From assembly GCF_003236295.1 (NCBI RefSeq), contig NZ_POTW01000072.1, positions 1-35,813 on the forward strand: DNA of 35,813 bases, written 5' to 3'. The translations under genes were made by a program, and so were the position numbers. Positions 19,230-27,579 of this stretch are shown piece after piece. The notes beneath the pieces were generated by a model. The model searched no databases. It had not been told where the DNA came from and saw only the letters and a program-made list of their open reading frames with translations. This DNA is from Jiangella anatolica. Its GTDB lineage: Bacteria > Actinomycetota > Actinomycetes > Jiangellales > Jiangellaceae. Position 1 is the first letter of the stretch. Every line of letters begins with the position of its first letter.

Positions 19230-19856
19230 TCAGACGTCGAGCCGGATGACGCCGTAGTCGTAGCCGCGGCGCCGGTAGACGACGCTGGGCATCTTGGAGT
19301 CGGCGTCGACGTAGAGGTAGAAGTCGTGGCCGACCAGCTCCATCTCGTAGAGCGCCTGGTCGAGCGTCATCGGCTCGGCCCGGTGCGTCTTCTCGCGCAC
19401 GACCATGGGGCCGGTGTCGGGGACGGCGTAGGCGTCCGGCGGCTCCTCGACCACGGTGACGGCCACCGGCGCGGGGGTCGGCTGCGCCGGGATGGCGCCG
19501 CCGTCGAGCCCGGCCGTCGCGGCGGCGACGGAGATCGGCGTGCGGTTGCCGCGGTGGACGCGGCGGCGGTCGGCGGCCTTGCGCAGCCGGCCGATGAGCT
19601 TGTCGGTGGCGAGGTCGAGCGCGGCGTAGCGGTCGGCGGCGGCCGCCTCGGCCCGGATGACCGGTCCCTTGGAGTGCAGCGTCAGCTCGACCCGCTCTGA
19701 GTGGTCGGTCTGTCTGGGGTTGGCCTCGGCCGTGACTTCGACGTCCACCCGGATGACCTTGTGAGCGATCTTGTCGAGTTTGGCGAGCTTCTCCGTCACA
19801 TGGTTGCGGAACCGCTCGGGTACCGTCGTGTGCCGGCCCTTGATGACAATATCCAC
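19230..19856 (-). CDS. hpf: Ribosome hibernation promoting factor, long form
   Basis: A 208-residue long-form HPF that dimerises and inactivates 70S ribosomes in stationary phase or stress. The N-terminal S30AE domain (1 to ~100) begins MDIVIKGRHTTVPERFRNHV and binds the decoding/mRNA channel. A variable linker (~105-150) follows, and the C-terminal dimerisation domain contains MTLDQALYEMELVGHDFYLY and VVYRRRGYDYGVIRLDV. The start is GTG 19856, six bases after GGGAGG. It lies after comF in the usual order but is separated by a 185-bp gap, so it may have its own promoter. A strong terminator follows. Confidence 0.97.
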   Translation of the reverse strand: MDIVIKGRHTTVPERFRNHVTEKLAKLDKIAHKVIRVDVEVTAEANPRQTDHSERVELTLHSKGPVIRAEAAAADRYAALDLATDKLIGRLRKAADRRRVHRGNRTPISVAAATAGLDGGAIPAQPTPAPVAVTVVEEPPDAYAVPDTGPMVVREKTHRAEPMTLDQALYEMELVGHDFYLYVDADSKMPSVVYRRRGYDYGVIRLDV

Positions 19857-19972
19857 TCGAAACCTCCCGGTCGTCGTGGGTCAGACGGTCGAGTGGCACC
19901 CGCGCGCTCAGGTGACCGGGATACGCACCCGGCCCTCCTCAAGAGGTAGAGGATCGACAATGGGTGCCATAC

Positions 19973-19991
19973 ACGAACGTTAGCCGTTCGT
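19973..19991 (-). promoter_or_regulatory. Small hairpin upstream of hpf / downstream of comF
   Basis: ACGAACG-TTAGC-CGTTCGT, a 7-bp inverted repeat with 5-base loop. It lies 50 bases past the comF stop and about 117 bases before the hpf start. It could be a weak comF terminator or an operator for hpf; the sequence does not decide. Confidence 0.35.
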
Positions 19992-20041
19992 CGCCTCCCG
20001 TACACGTGGATCACCCCGATTTCTGCTAGCCGAGGCCGACG

Positions 20042-21058
20042 TCACACCATGGCGATCACCGCCACTCCGCACGGGTGCAGTCCGGCCTCGTCCAGCGCGC
20101 GGGTGGCCTCGCGGAGGGTCGCGCCGGTGGTCACGATGTCGTCGACCACGACTACGCAGGCGCCCAGAGAGCGGCGGCGCGCGGCCTGGGTGACGGCGAA
20201 CGCGCCGTGCAGGTTGTGCTCGCGCTGGCGCCGGTCGAGCCCCGCTTGGTCGGCCACCCGCCGCCGGTGCCGCAACCCGGCGAGGACGGTGGCCTGCTGG
20301 CCGGATCGATGCAGGGTGGCGGCGGCCCGGCGGGCTGTGCGAAGAACCGGATCGTGGCCGCGACGACGGACGGCGGCCGGGCTGGAGGGGACGGGGATCA
20401 GGACGACCGGCCGGTCGCCGTGCGCGACGCGGAACGGGCCACCGCCGGCGACGAGGCCGGCTCGTGCGACGTGGCCGGGCCGGCCGGAGCCGGGCGGGGC
20501 GGCGAGGTCGCCGAAGCGGCCGAGGCGGCCGGAGCCGGGCGGGGCGACGAGGCCGGCTCGTGCGACGTGGCCGAGGCGGCCGGAGCCGGGCGGGGCGACG
20601 AGGTCGCCGGAGCGGCCAGGACCTCGACAACCCTCGTCGGCGACAAGGTCGCCAGAGCGGCCAGGACCGCGCCAGCCCCCGTCGGCGACAAGGTCGCCGG
20701 AGCGACCAGGACCGCGGCAACCCTCGTCGGCGGCGAGGAGGGCCGTGACGGCGATCGCCAGGGCGTCGCCGAGGGGTCTGGCCAGTGGCAGCCGGCCGCG
20801 CTCCTTGTGCTCGATGATCGCCGCCCGGACGGCGCCCGCGTAGGTCGCGGCGCCGGCCAGCGGGAGGTCCGGCCGGGCTGGGACCGTCCGGACCCGTGAG
20901 GCGGGGCCGAGCAGCGCGGCCCGGCAGCGCGGGCAGAGCGGGCCGGGTTGCTCGCCGCAGCCGGCGCAGACGCTGCCGAGCGCGAGGTCGGCGGCGGCGT
21001 GGCCGAGCCGGCCGGCGGCGCGGAGCAGCCTCGTCAGGCGAGCGGCGAAAACGATCAT
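20042..21058 (-). CDS. comF: ComF-family phosphoribosyltransferase-like protein with repeat insertion
   Basis: A 338-residue ComF-family protein. The N-terminal zinc finger is present (CAGC near residue 31 and CPRC near residue 42). The phosphoribosyltransferase half carries IPVPSSPAAVRRRGHDP, DRRQREHNLHGAF and the PRPP-binding loop VVVVDDIVTTGATLREA. ComF proteins act in DNA uptake in competent bacteria; the role in actinomycetes is unclear. The family is usually about 230-250 residues. The excess is a ~95-residue repetitive insertion (residues ~110-204) in the variable linker before the PRTase core. ATG 21058 is chosen; GTG 21076 would add six residues, and neither has a clear ribosome-binding site. 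It lies between lpqB and hpf as in related genomes. Confidence 0.9.
   Translation of the reverse strand: MIVFAARLTRLLRAAGRLGHAAADLALGSVCAGCGEQPGPLCPRCRAALLGPASRVRTVPARPDLPLAGAATYAGAVRAAIIEHKERGRLPLARPLGDALAIAVTALLAADEGCRGPGRSGDLVADGGWRGPGRSGDLVADEGCRGPGRSGDLVAPPGSGRLGHVARAGLVAPPGSGRLGRFGDLAAPPGSGRPGHVARAGLVAGGGPFRVAHGDRPVVLIPVPSSPAAVRRRGHDPVLRTARRAAATLHRSGQQATVLAGLRHRRRVADQAGLDRRQREHNLHGAFAVTQAARRRSLGACVVVVDDIVTTGATLREATRALDEAGLHPCGVAVIAMV
20447..20731 (-). repeat. In-frame repeats inside comF (45-bp and 45/51-bp units)
   Basis: Read on the minus strand, three 15-residue units come first (ADEGCRGPGRSGDLV, then a variant with ADGGW, then the first again). Three units starting APPGSGRLG or APPGSGRPG follow (17, 15 and 17 residues; two of them end in HVARAGLV). 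The two unit types share Gly-Arg-rich cores, so they may descend from one ancestor. All lengths are multiples of three. Confidence 0.9.
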
Positions 21059-21136
21059 GGAACCAGCATGCCGCACGGGTCCGACAAGGTCGGAATGGAC
21101 AAGGGCGCGGCCCCGGCGCCGATACGCCCCGCGACC

Positions 21137-21152
21137 GCCCGCCGTGGCGGGC
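21137..21152 (-). terminator. Hairpin between lpqB and comF
   Basis: GCCCGCC-GT-GGCGGGC, 7-bp arms with a 2-base turn, about 33 bases beyond the lpqB stop. A second small inverted repeat (TCCGAC-AAG-GTCGGA, 21080-21094) sits 22 bases before the comF start. Together they suggest comF is partly uncoupled from lpqB. Confidence 0.45.
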
Positions 21153-21184
21153 TGGGCTGCGGCGTCGGGCCGCCGCCCGCGCCG

Positions 21185-22918
21185 TCAGCCGGGATAGGCG
21201 GGGCTGCTGGCCGGCCCGATCTCCGTCCACGCGTTGCTGGACCGCTGCACGTACAGCACCCCGTCGGATTCGAGCACGACCGGCAGGCCGGCCGCGGCAC
21301 CCACCCGCACCGCGTCGCCCGCGGGCAGGCCGCCACGGGGCAGCGTCTCCTGGCCGGACAGCGCCGCGTAGTACGGCTCGGCCGTCGTCTCGCCTGCGTT
21401 CGTCTCGGTCTCCAGCAGGACGATGACCGTGTCGGCCGCGCTCCACGACGGGCTGGACGTGCTCCACGCCACGTCGTGGGCGACGTCGGCGGGGCCGATC
21501 GGCTTGAGCTGCTCGATCCGTACCGTCGCGTCGTCGTCGGAACGGATGACGTTGCCGACCATCGCCTGACCGCCGACGATCAGGGCGACCCGGACGCCGT
21601 CAGGAGAAACGGCGAGGCGCGTGACGTCGATGCCGGCGAGCTCAGGGGCGACGACGGTGGCCGGCTGGCCGTCCGCACGCGTGACGACGATGCCGTGGCC
21701 CTGGGCGTCGTGGTCGACGGCCCAGAGGAGGCCGGTGCGGTCCCAGGCCGGCGAGCTGAGGTCGCCGCCGTGGACCAGCGGCTCCAGCGTCTCGCCGTCC
21801 CGGAGCGCGGCGACGCTCAGAGTGGTGCCGTCGGCGCTGATCACGGCGCCGCGGTCGACGTCGAGGCTCACCGCCACCTCGCGTGCGCCGGCCTGCTCGC
21901 CCAGCGGCCCGGGCACCGGGGACAGCTCGCCGTCGGTGACGGAGACGACGCCGCTCTCGCCGATCGCGTAGAGCGGCGTGCCGGCGGCCAACACGCCGGG
22001 GTCGTACGAGCTCAGCGGCGGGTCGTTGGGCGAGAGCGGGTCGCCCTGGATCAGCGGCAGGTTCGACGCCAGCACCTCGACCCGCTCGACCTCGGGCAGC
22101 ACGCCGAGCGTCCAGGCCAGCTGGGCGACCATGCGCTCGCGGTCCTCGGTGTCGGCCAGTGCGGCATCGGGGCTGAGCGCGACGGTGGCCACGCCGTTGT
22201 CGACGGGGACGGCGTCCAGGGCGAGCTCCGCGTCGGGCCGGAACGCCGTCGCGACGGCCGGGGCCAGCCACTCCGACGGGCCGCTGAGCACCTTGCGGGC
22301 CAGCAGCGTCGCCGTCGCGTCGTTCGCGGTGCGCGGCAGATAGACGACGTCGGGGACGAGCACCTCGAAGCCGGGGTCGAAGAAGTAGACGTTGCGGGCC
22401 TGGTACTCGCGGTCGAAGCTGAAGTCGGAGATCTGAATGCCCGGCGCCGGGTTCGCGATGCGCCACTCGCCGTCGACCTGCTCCAGCTGCAGGTCGAACG
22501 TGCGCGACTCGGCCTCACGGAATTCGGTGAACGCGCCGTCGGCGCCGACCTCGCCGTGCACCGTCGTGCGCACCTGGACGGTGCTCGGGTTGATCGCCTC
22601 GGCCGCTGGCCGCGCCTCGTAGAACACCGTGACCTTGGCCGACGGGTCCCACTCGGCGGCCGCCTCCTCGGTGAGGTACTCCCGAGCGGTCTCGTATCCG
22701 GGCTGGTAGGAGGCCATCGCGTCGATGAACCCGTCGACGATCTGCACCGGCGTCATGCCGGGTCGCGGCGGCGCCTCGATCACCTCGACGTAGCGGCTCT
22801 GGTCGTCGGGCTTCGCCCCACCGGCGTCGAGGACCGGGCCGGACGTCGGGATCTCGCTGCAGCCGGCGACGACGGCGGCGGCCAGCACCGCGACGACGAG
22901 CAGGGCACGGCTACGCAT
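21185..22918 (-). CDS. lpqB: Lipoprotein LpqB, partner of MtrAB
   Basis: A 577-residue lipoprotein. The signal peptide MRSRALLVVAVLAAAVVAGC ends in a lipobox with lipidated Cys20, so it is anchored on the outer face of the membrane. A GerMN-type domain (~180-300, including LLARKVLSGPSEWLAPAVA) is followed by a beta-propeller-like C-terminal half with repeated blades (for example GVVSVTDGELSPVPGPLG and LSSPAWDRTGLLWAVD). In mycobacteria LpqB is known to contact MtrB and modulate MtrA phosphorylation. The ATG at 22918 overlaps the end of mtrB by 8 bp, so translation is probably coupled. Gene order and domains make the call firm. Confidence 0.96.
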   Translation of the reverse strand: MRSRALLVVAVLAAAVVAGCSEIPTSGPVLDAGGAKPDDQSRYVEVIEAPPRPGMTPVQIVDGFIDAMASYQPGYETAREYLTEEAAAEWDPSAKVTVFYEARPAAEAINPSTVQVRTTVHGEVGADGAFTEFREAESRTFDLQLEQVDGEWRIANPAPGIQISDFSFDREYQARNVYFFDPGFEVLVPDVVYLPRTANDATATLLARKVLSGPSEWLAPAVATAFRPDAELALDAVPVDNGVATVALSPDAALADTEDRERMVAQLAWTLGVLPEVERVEVLASNLPLIQGDPLSPNDPPLSSYDPGVLAAGTPLYAIGESGVVSVTDGELSPVPGPLGEQAGAREVAVSLDVDRGAVISADGTTLSVAALRDGETLEPLVHGGDLSSPAWDRTGLLWAVDHDAQGHGIVVTRADGQPATVVAPELAGIDVTRLAVSPDGVRVALIVGGQAMVGNVIRSDDDATVRIEQLKPIGPADVAHDVAWSTSSPSWSAADTVIVLLETETNAGETTAEPYYAALSGQETLPRGGLPAGDAVRVGAAAGLPVVLESDGVLYVQRSSNAWTEIGPASSPAYPG

Positions 22919-24734
22919 GCCGGCCCACCTCCTCGGCCGACGGCGGGGCGGCGGGCGCGGCAGGTGCCGGCGCAGCGGACGCGGGCGCGGCTGACGCGAC
23001 CGGGGACGACGGCCCGCCGGCGTCCGCGCCGCCCGGCGCGATCCGCCGGTACGGCGCCCCGATGGCGCTGGCCTCGGCCAGCGCGCCGTCGCCGACGTCG
23101 TCGGGGACCAGCGCCAGCGGCGACGAGCGCAGGTCGTCGCCGGCCAGCCGCGGCAGCGTGAGCCGGAACTGCGACCCCTCGCCCGGCTCGCCCCACGCCT
23201 GCAGCCAGCCGCCGTGCAGCCGGGCGTCCTCCAGTGCGATCGACAGCCCCAGGCCGGTCCCGCCGGTGGTCCGCGCACGGGCCGGGTCGGCCCGCCAGAA
23301 CCGGTGGAAGACCAGCGACGACTCCCCCGGCTTGAGACCGACGCCGTGGTCGCGGACGGTGATCGCGACGGCATGGTCGTCGGCGGCGACGGTGACGCGG
23401 ACGTCGTGCCCTTCGCCGTGCTCGACCGCGTTGACGACGAGGTTGCGCACGATCCGCTCGATCCGCCGCGCGTCGACCTCGGCCATCGCCGGCTCGACCG
23501 GGACGTCGACGACCAGCTCGCTGCCCTTCTCGACGGCCAGCGGCGTCGCGGTGTCGACGACCTTGTGCACGATGTCGCGGACGTCGTACCGCTCGGCGCT
23601 GAGCGCGGCGGCGCCGGCGTCGAACCGGCTGATCTCCAGCAGGTCGGTGAGCAGCGCCTCGAACCGGTCCAGCTGGGCCTGCAGCAGCTCGACGGAGCGC
23701 TCGGTGACGGGGTCGAACTGGCCGCGCGACTCGTACAGCACGTCGGCGGCCATCCGGACCGTCGTCAGCGGCGTGCGCAGCTCGTGCGACACGTCGGAGA
23801 CGAACTGCTGCTGCATCCGGGACAGGTCCTCCAGCTGGCCGATCTGGTGCTGCAGGCTGGCCGCCATCTGGTTGAAGCTCATCGCCAGCCGGGCGAGGTC
23901 GTCGCGGCCACGGACGGCCATCCGCTCGGCCAGCTTGCCGGCGGAGAACCGCTCCGCGATCCGGGCCGCCAGGCGCACCGGCGTGACGACCTGCCGCGCG
24001 ACCAGCCAGGCCAGCGCGCACAGCAGCACGATCAGCAGCACGCCGGCCGTCGCCAGCGCCGTCAGCACGAGGTCGACGGTCTGCTGCTGCTCGGTCAGCG
24101 GGAACAGGTAGTACAGCTCGTAGTCGCCGCCGTAGGGGTCGACGATCTGCCCGCCGACCGCGAGCCCCGGCACCTCGCGGCCGTCGAGGTAGTGGATGGA
24201 GGTGTACGTGCGGAAGATCCGCTCCTCGGTGGTGACCCGCTCGCGCAGCGCCTCCGGCACGCTGGCCGAGCTGGCGCCGGAGCGGTAGGTGCGGCTGCCC
24301 TCGTCGCCGAACACGACGATCTCGTAGAGCGGGTCGCTCGCGGCGGACGTGTTGCCGCTGGCGGCCAGCGACTCGACGATGCGGGTCAGCGTCTGCCGCA
24401 GCTCGTCCGGCGGATCGGTGGAGACGGCGAGCGTGCGCTGCGCGCTGTCGACACCGGCGGCGGCGTCGGCGACGGCCGCGTCGGCGTGCGCCCGCAGCAG
24501 CCCGTCGGTGATCTGCCGCGACAGCGTCACACCCAGCAGCGACACGACGACGACCGACAGCGCGAGCGTCGCGGTGATGACACGGAGCTGGATGGAGCGC
24601 CGCCAGGCCCCCCGGACCAGCCGCCACGGCCGCGCCGACCACTGCGCCAGGCGCGGCAGGAACCGCGACAACGCGTCGGCGCCCGCGCCCGCCGCTGCCG
24701 CTCCCGCGCTGTCGCCGCCGACGGGACCGATCAT
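22911..24734 (-). CDS. mtrB: Two-component sensor histidine kinase MtrB
   Basis: A 607-residue membrane kinase. A cytoplasmic N-terminus is followed by TM1 (~50-70), an extracellular sensor region of ~150 residues, TM2 (~221-246), a HAMP domain, and the H box FVSDVSHELRTPLTTVRM with phosphorylated His317. The N box (RIVRNLVVNAVEH), G1 (DHGVGL) and G2 (GTGLGLSIA) complete the catalytic domain. A long Pro/Ala-rich tail ends the protein. MtrB phosphorylates MtrA and is linked to cell division, cell wall and osmotic responses in actinobacteria. ATG 24734 starts four bases after the mtrA stop with a GGGTGA-like ribosome-binding site; the further GTG at 24770 lacks one. It overlaps lpqB. Confidence 0.96.
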   Translation of the reverse strand: MIGPVGGDSAGAAAAGAGADALSRFLPRLAQWSARPWRLVRGAWRRSIQLRVITATLALSVVVVSLLGVTLSRQITDGLLRAHADAAVADAAAGVDSAQRTLAVSTDPPDELRQTLTRIVESLAASGNTSAASDPLYEIVVFGDEGSRTYRSGASSASVPEALRERVTTEERIFRTYTSIHYLDGREVPGLAVGGQIVDPYGGDYELYYLFPLTEQQQTVDLVLTALATAGVLLIVLLCALAWLVARQVVTPVRLAARIAERFSAGKLAERMAVRGRDDLARLAMSFNQMAASLQHQIGQLEDLSRMQQQFVSDVSHELRTPLTTVRMAADVLYESRGQFDPVTERSVELLQAQLDRFEALLTDLLEISRFDAGAAALSAERYDVRDIVHKVVDTATPLAVEKGSELVVDVPVEPAMAEVDARRIERIVRNLVVNAVEHGEGHDVRVTVAADDHAVAITVRDHGVGLKPGESSLVFHRFWRADPARARTTGGTGLGLSIALEDARLHGGWLQAWGEPGEGSQFRLTLPRLAGDDLRSSPLALVPDDVGDGALAEASAIGAPYRRIAPGGADAGGPSSPVASAAPASAAPAPAAPAAPPSAEEVGRHA

Positions 24735-24738
24735 CGGA

Positions 24739-25422
24739 TCACCCAGGGCCGGCCTTGTACCCCACACCACGGACGGTCACGACGATCTCGGGTCGTTCGG
24801 GGTCGTGCTCGATCTTGGACCGCAGCCGCTGGACGTGGACGTTCACCAGCCGGGTGTCGGTGGCGTGGCGGTAGCCCCACACCTTCTCCAGCAGCTCCTC
24901 GCGGGTGAACACCTGCCACGGCCGGCGGGCCAGGCAGGCGAGCAGGTCGAACTCCAGCGGTGTCAGCGAGATGGGCTGGCCGTCGCGCTTGACCGAGTGG
25001 CCGGCCACGTCGATGACGACGTCACCGACCTGCAGCGTCTCGGGCTTGGGGTCGTCGGTGCGGCGCAGCCGGGCGCGCACGCGCGCGACCAGCTCCTTGG
25101 GCTTGAACGGCTTGACGACGTAGTCGTCGGCCCCGGACTCCAGGCCGACCACGACGTCGACGGTGTCGCTCTTGGCGGTGAGCATGACGATCGGCACGCC
25201 GGACTCGGCGCGGATCTCCTTGCACACGTCGATGCCGTCGCGTCCGGGCAGCATCAGGTCGAGCAGTACGAGGTCGGGCTTGAACTCACGGAACGCCGGC
25301 AGCACGTCGTCGCCGCGGGTGATGATGGCGTGCTCGTAACCCTCCCCGCGCAGCACGATTCCAAGCATCTCCGCCAACGCGGTGTCGTCGTCGACGATGA
25401 GCACACGTCCCTTCATGTCCAT
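24739..25422 (-). CDS. mtrA: Two-component response regulator MtrA
   Basis: A 227-residue OmpR/PhoB-type regulator. The receiver domain starts GRVLIVDDDTALAEMLGIVL, with acidic pocket DDD (11-13), phosphoacceptor Asp55 (LLDLMLPG), Thr82 and Lys104. The winged-helix DNA-binding domain (~130-227) ends VNVHVQRLRSKIEHDPERP and VRGVGYKAGPG. The near-invariant segment PIVMLTAKSDTVDVVVGLES identifies MtrA. In relatives it controls replication, cell-wall hydrolase and developmental genes. It is first in the mtrA-mtrB-lpqB operon. ATG 25422 is chosen; ATG 25416 is two codons in. The ribosome-binding site is weak. It diverges from the membrane-protein gene at 25523 over 100 bp. Confidence 0.97.
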   Translation of the reverse strand: MDMKGRVLIVDDDTALAEMLGIVLRGEGYEHAIITRGDDVLPAFREFKPDLVLLDLMLPGRDGIDVCKEIRAESGVPIVMLTAKSDTVDVVVGLESGADDYVVKPFKPKELVARVRARLRRTDDPKPETLQVGDVVIDVAGHSVKRDGQPISLTPLEFDLLACLARRPWQVFTREELLEKVWGYRHATDTRLVNVHVQRLRSKIEHDPERPEIVVTVRGVGYKAGPG

Positions 25423-25522
25423 ATCGTGACACCGAAGAGGCCTCAGAGTGAAAAAGTCGCTCACCAGCGCGCCTTCGGGTCGTGACAGGATTGACGTGAG
25501 ACGGCAGGAAGAAGGGAGCCCG
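25423..25522. promoter_or_regulatory. Divergent promoter region of mtrA and the 25523 gene
   Basis: The 100-bp gap carries two copies of TCGTGACA (25424-25431 and 25480-25487, 56 bp apart) and an A/T-rich stretch near 25449-25456. MtrA-type regulators bind repeated GTCAC-like sites and often control themselves, so these could be operators. Exact -10 and -35 boxes are not obvious. Confidence 0.4.
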
Positions 25523-26923
25523 ATGTCCGGGATCGCGGGGGCACCTCCGCCGGACGACGCAGCACGCGACGACGCTGCGCCCGACACCGGCGAGGACCGG
25601 GGCGTACCGGCGCCGCCACCGTATCCGGGCTGGTCACCGCAGCAACCGGGCGGGCCGTCGGGCGAACGGGCCGGCGGCTGGGAGCCGCCGCGGCCGCAGC
25701 AGGGCTGGCAGCAGCCGTCGGCCGGCCACCCCGGCGGCTGGGACCGGCCCGCGGGCCCCACCTACAGCGGACCGGCCGGGCCCGGCACGCCGGACGGCCA
25801 GCCGGGCCAGGGCGGCGGCTGGGGCGGCCAGCAGTACGGACAGCCCCGCTACGGCCAGCCCGGCTACGGGCAGCAGCCCGGCCAGCAGGGTCAGGGCTAC
25901 GGCGCCTGGTCCGCCGGCGCCGGCCCGGCCTGGCGGGCGCCGGACGTCAAGCCCGGCGTGATCCCGCTGCGCCCGCTCGGCGTCACCGAGATCCTCGACG
26001 GCGCCGTCACCACGATCCGCCGCAACCTCGCCGCCATGCTCGGCCTGTCCGCCGTCGTCGCCGCGGTGACGCAGATCCTCTCCGCGGCCGCGCTGGCCTG
26101 GGTCTTCGGCGACACGATCACCGAGCCCGACCTCGGCCTGACGAACGCCGAGGCGATCGACACGCTGGCCCGCGGCATCCCGGCCGCGGTGATCGGCTGG
26201 CTGGTCACCGTCGTCGCGACGGTGTTCCTGACCGGCGTGCTGACCGTCGTCGTCGGGCAGGCGGTGCTGGGCCGCGACCTCTCCATCGGGCAGGCCTGGC
26301 GCGAGTCCAAGGGCCGGCTGCCGCGGCTGCTCGGCCTGACGTTCGTCTACACCCTGATCTACTTCGCCCCCGCGCTCGTGGTGCTGCTGCTCGCGGTCGG
26401 CCTGGCCGCGATCGGCGGAACGGCGGCGGGCGTCCTCATGGTGCTGCTCGTGGTGGCGGCGATCCCGGTGACGATCTGGCTGTACGTGCGCTACGCCCTG
26501 TCGACGCCGGCGCTGATGCTGGAGACCACGTCCGCCGACGGCGTGTCGCGGCCGATCCGGATCTTCGAGTCGCTGCGCCGTTCCGCGGCGCTGGTGCGGA
26601 CGTCGTGGTGGCGGGTGTTCGCGATCCTGCTGCTGATCGTGATCATCACGTTCCTCATCGGGCAGGTCGTCGCCGTGCCGTTCGGCGTCCCGTCGATGCT
26701 GGGCACCGACGCCGGCGACGACCCCGTCACGTGGTACGTGCTGAACACGCTGGCCGGGATGATCTCGGCGACGATCACGGCGCCGTTCGCCGCCGCGGCC
26801 ACCGCCCTGCTGTACATCGACCGGCGCATCCGGCGTGAGGGCCTGGACCTGGAGCTGGCCCGCGCGGCCGGCGTCGACCTGCACGGACGCGGCGGCGCCG
26901 GCACGCCACCGGGTCCGTCGTGA
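25523..26923 (+). CDS. Polytopic membrane protein with GDPD-membrane-type domain
   Basis: A 466-residue protein. The first ~145 residues are Pro/Gly/Gln-rich and likely disordered, with short YGQP-type repeats (YGQPRYGQPGYGQQPGQQ). A conserved segment (VIPLRPLGVTEILDGAVTTI) then opens a membrane domain with about six hydrophobic helices. This matches the glycerophosphoryl-diester-phosphodiesterase membrane-domain family; no catalytic phosphodiesterase domain is attached. Function is unknown. ATG 25523 follows AAGGGAG. Its stop overlaps the DUF4129 GTG by 4 bases, so it heads the coupled MoxR/DUF58 operon. Confidence 0.85.
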   Translation: MSGIAGAPPPDDAARDDAAPDTGEDRGVPAPPPYPGWSPQQPGGPSGERAGGWEPPRPQQGWQQPSAGHPGGWDRPAGPTYSGPAGPGTPDGQPGQGGGWGGQQYGQPRYGQPGYGQQPGQQGQGYGAWSAGAGPAWRAPDVKPGVIPLRPLGVTEILDGAVTTIRRNLAAMLGLSAVVAAVTQILSAAALAWVFGDTITEPDLGLTNAEAIDTLARGIPAAVIGWLVTVVATVFLTGVLTVVVGQAVLGRDLSIGQAWRESKGRLPRLLGLTFVYTLIYFAPALVVLLLAVGLAAIGGTAAGVLMVLLVVAAIPVTIWLYVRYALSTPALMLETTSADGVSRPIRIFESLRRSAALVRTSWWRVFAILLLIVIITFLIGQVVAVPFGVPSMLGTDAGDDPVTWYVLNTLAGMISATITAPFAAAATALLYIDRRIRREGLDLELARAAGVDLHGRGGAGTPPGPS

Positions 26924-27579
26924 TCGCCGCGTCGGTACCTGGAGACCTCGATCGCGACGAGGCCCGCGAGCTGGCCCGGGAGGAGCTCTCGAACCCGGCC
27001 TACGAGCGCGGCCGGCCGATCCTCTCCCGGGTGCTGGAGTGGATCTTCGACCAGATCGAACGGATCCTCGACGCCGCGACCGGGTCGCTGTCCAGCCAGC
27101 TCGGGCTGGCCGTCGTCGTGCTCATCGCGGTCGGGTTCGCCGCGTTCGTCATCCTGCGGGCCGGGCCGCTGGCGCGTCACGCGAGCGAGCGCGCCGGCGC
27201 CGTCCTGCCCGACCGCCCCCGCAGCGCGGCGGAGTACCGGGCCGCGGCCGACGCCGCCGCCGCGCGCGGCGACTGGACCACCGCCGTCGTCGAACGGTTC
27301 CGCGCCGTCGTCGCCGGGCTGGAGGAGCGCGGCGTCCTGGACCCGCGGCCCGGCCGCACGGCGGACGAGGCGGCCGCCGAGGCCACCGCCGCCCTCGGCA
27401 CGGACGGCGGCGGCCTGCGGGCCGGCGCCCGGCTGTTCGACGGGGTCCGCTACGGCGGCGTGGCGGCCACGGCCGACGACGACCGGCGGCTGCGCGCGCT
27501 GGACGACGCCGTCGCCGCCGCCCGGCCGCGGGCCGATCGCCCGGCGGACGCCGGCCCCGTCCTGGCCGCTCCCCGATGA
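26920..27579 (+). CDS. DUF4129 domain-containing membrane protein
   Basis: A 219-residue protein. The N-terminal part carries DRDEARELAREELSNPAYE, typical of actinobacterial DUF4129 proteins. One membrane helix (~62-80) is followed by a cytoplasmic domain with RSAAEYRAAADAAAARGDW and FRAVVAGLEERGVLDPRPGRTADEAA, which is the DUF4129 core. Elsewhere DUF4129 is often the C-terminal domain of membrane transglutaminases; no transglutaminase domain is present here. GTG 26920 overlaps the upstream stop (GTGA), and its own stop overlaps the next ATG (ATGA). Role unknown. Confidence 0.9.
   Translation: MIAASVPGDLDRDEARELAREELSNPAYERGRPILSRVLEWIFDQIERILDAATGSLSSQLGLAVVVLIAVGFAAFVILRAGPLARHASERAGAVLPDRPRSAAEYRAAADAAAARGDWTTAVVERFRAVVAGLEERGVLDPRPGRTADEAAAEATAALGTDGGGLRAGARLFDGVRYGGVAATADDDRRLRALDDAVAAARPRADRPADAGPVLAAPR

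Noticed and set aside
22919-23374. Upstream extension of lpqB to 23374
   Set aside because: It would run through mtrB in another frame. The lipoprotein signal peptide starts cleanly at ATG 22918.
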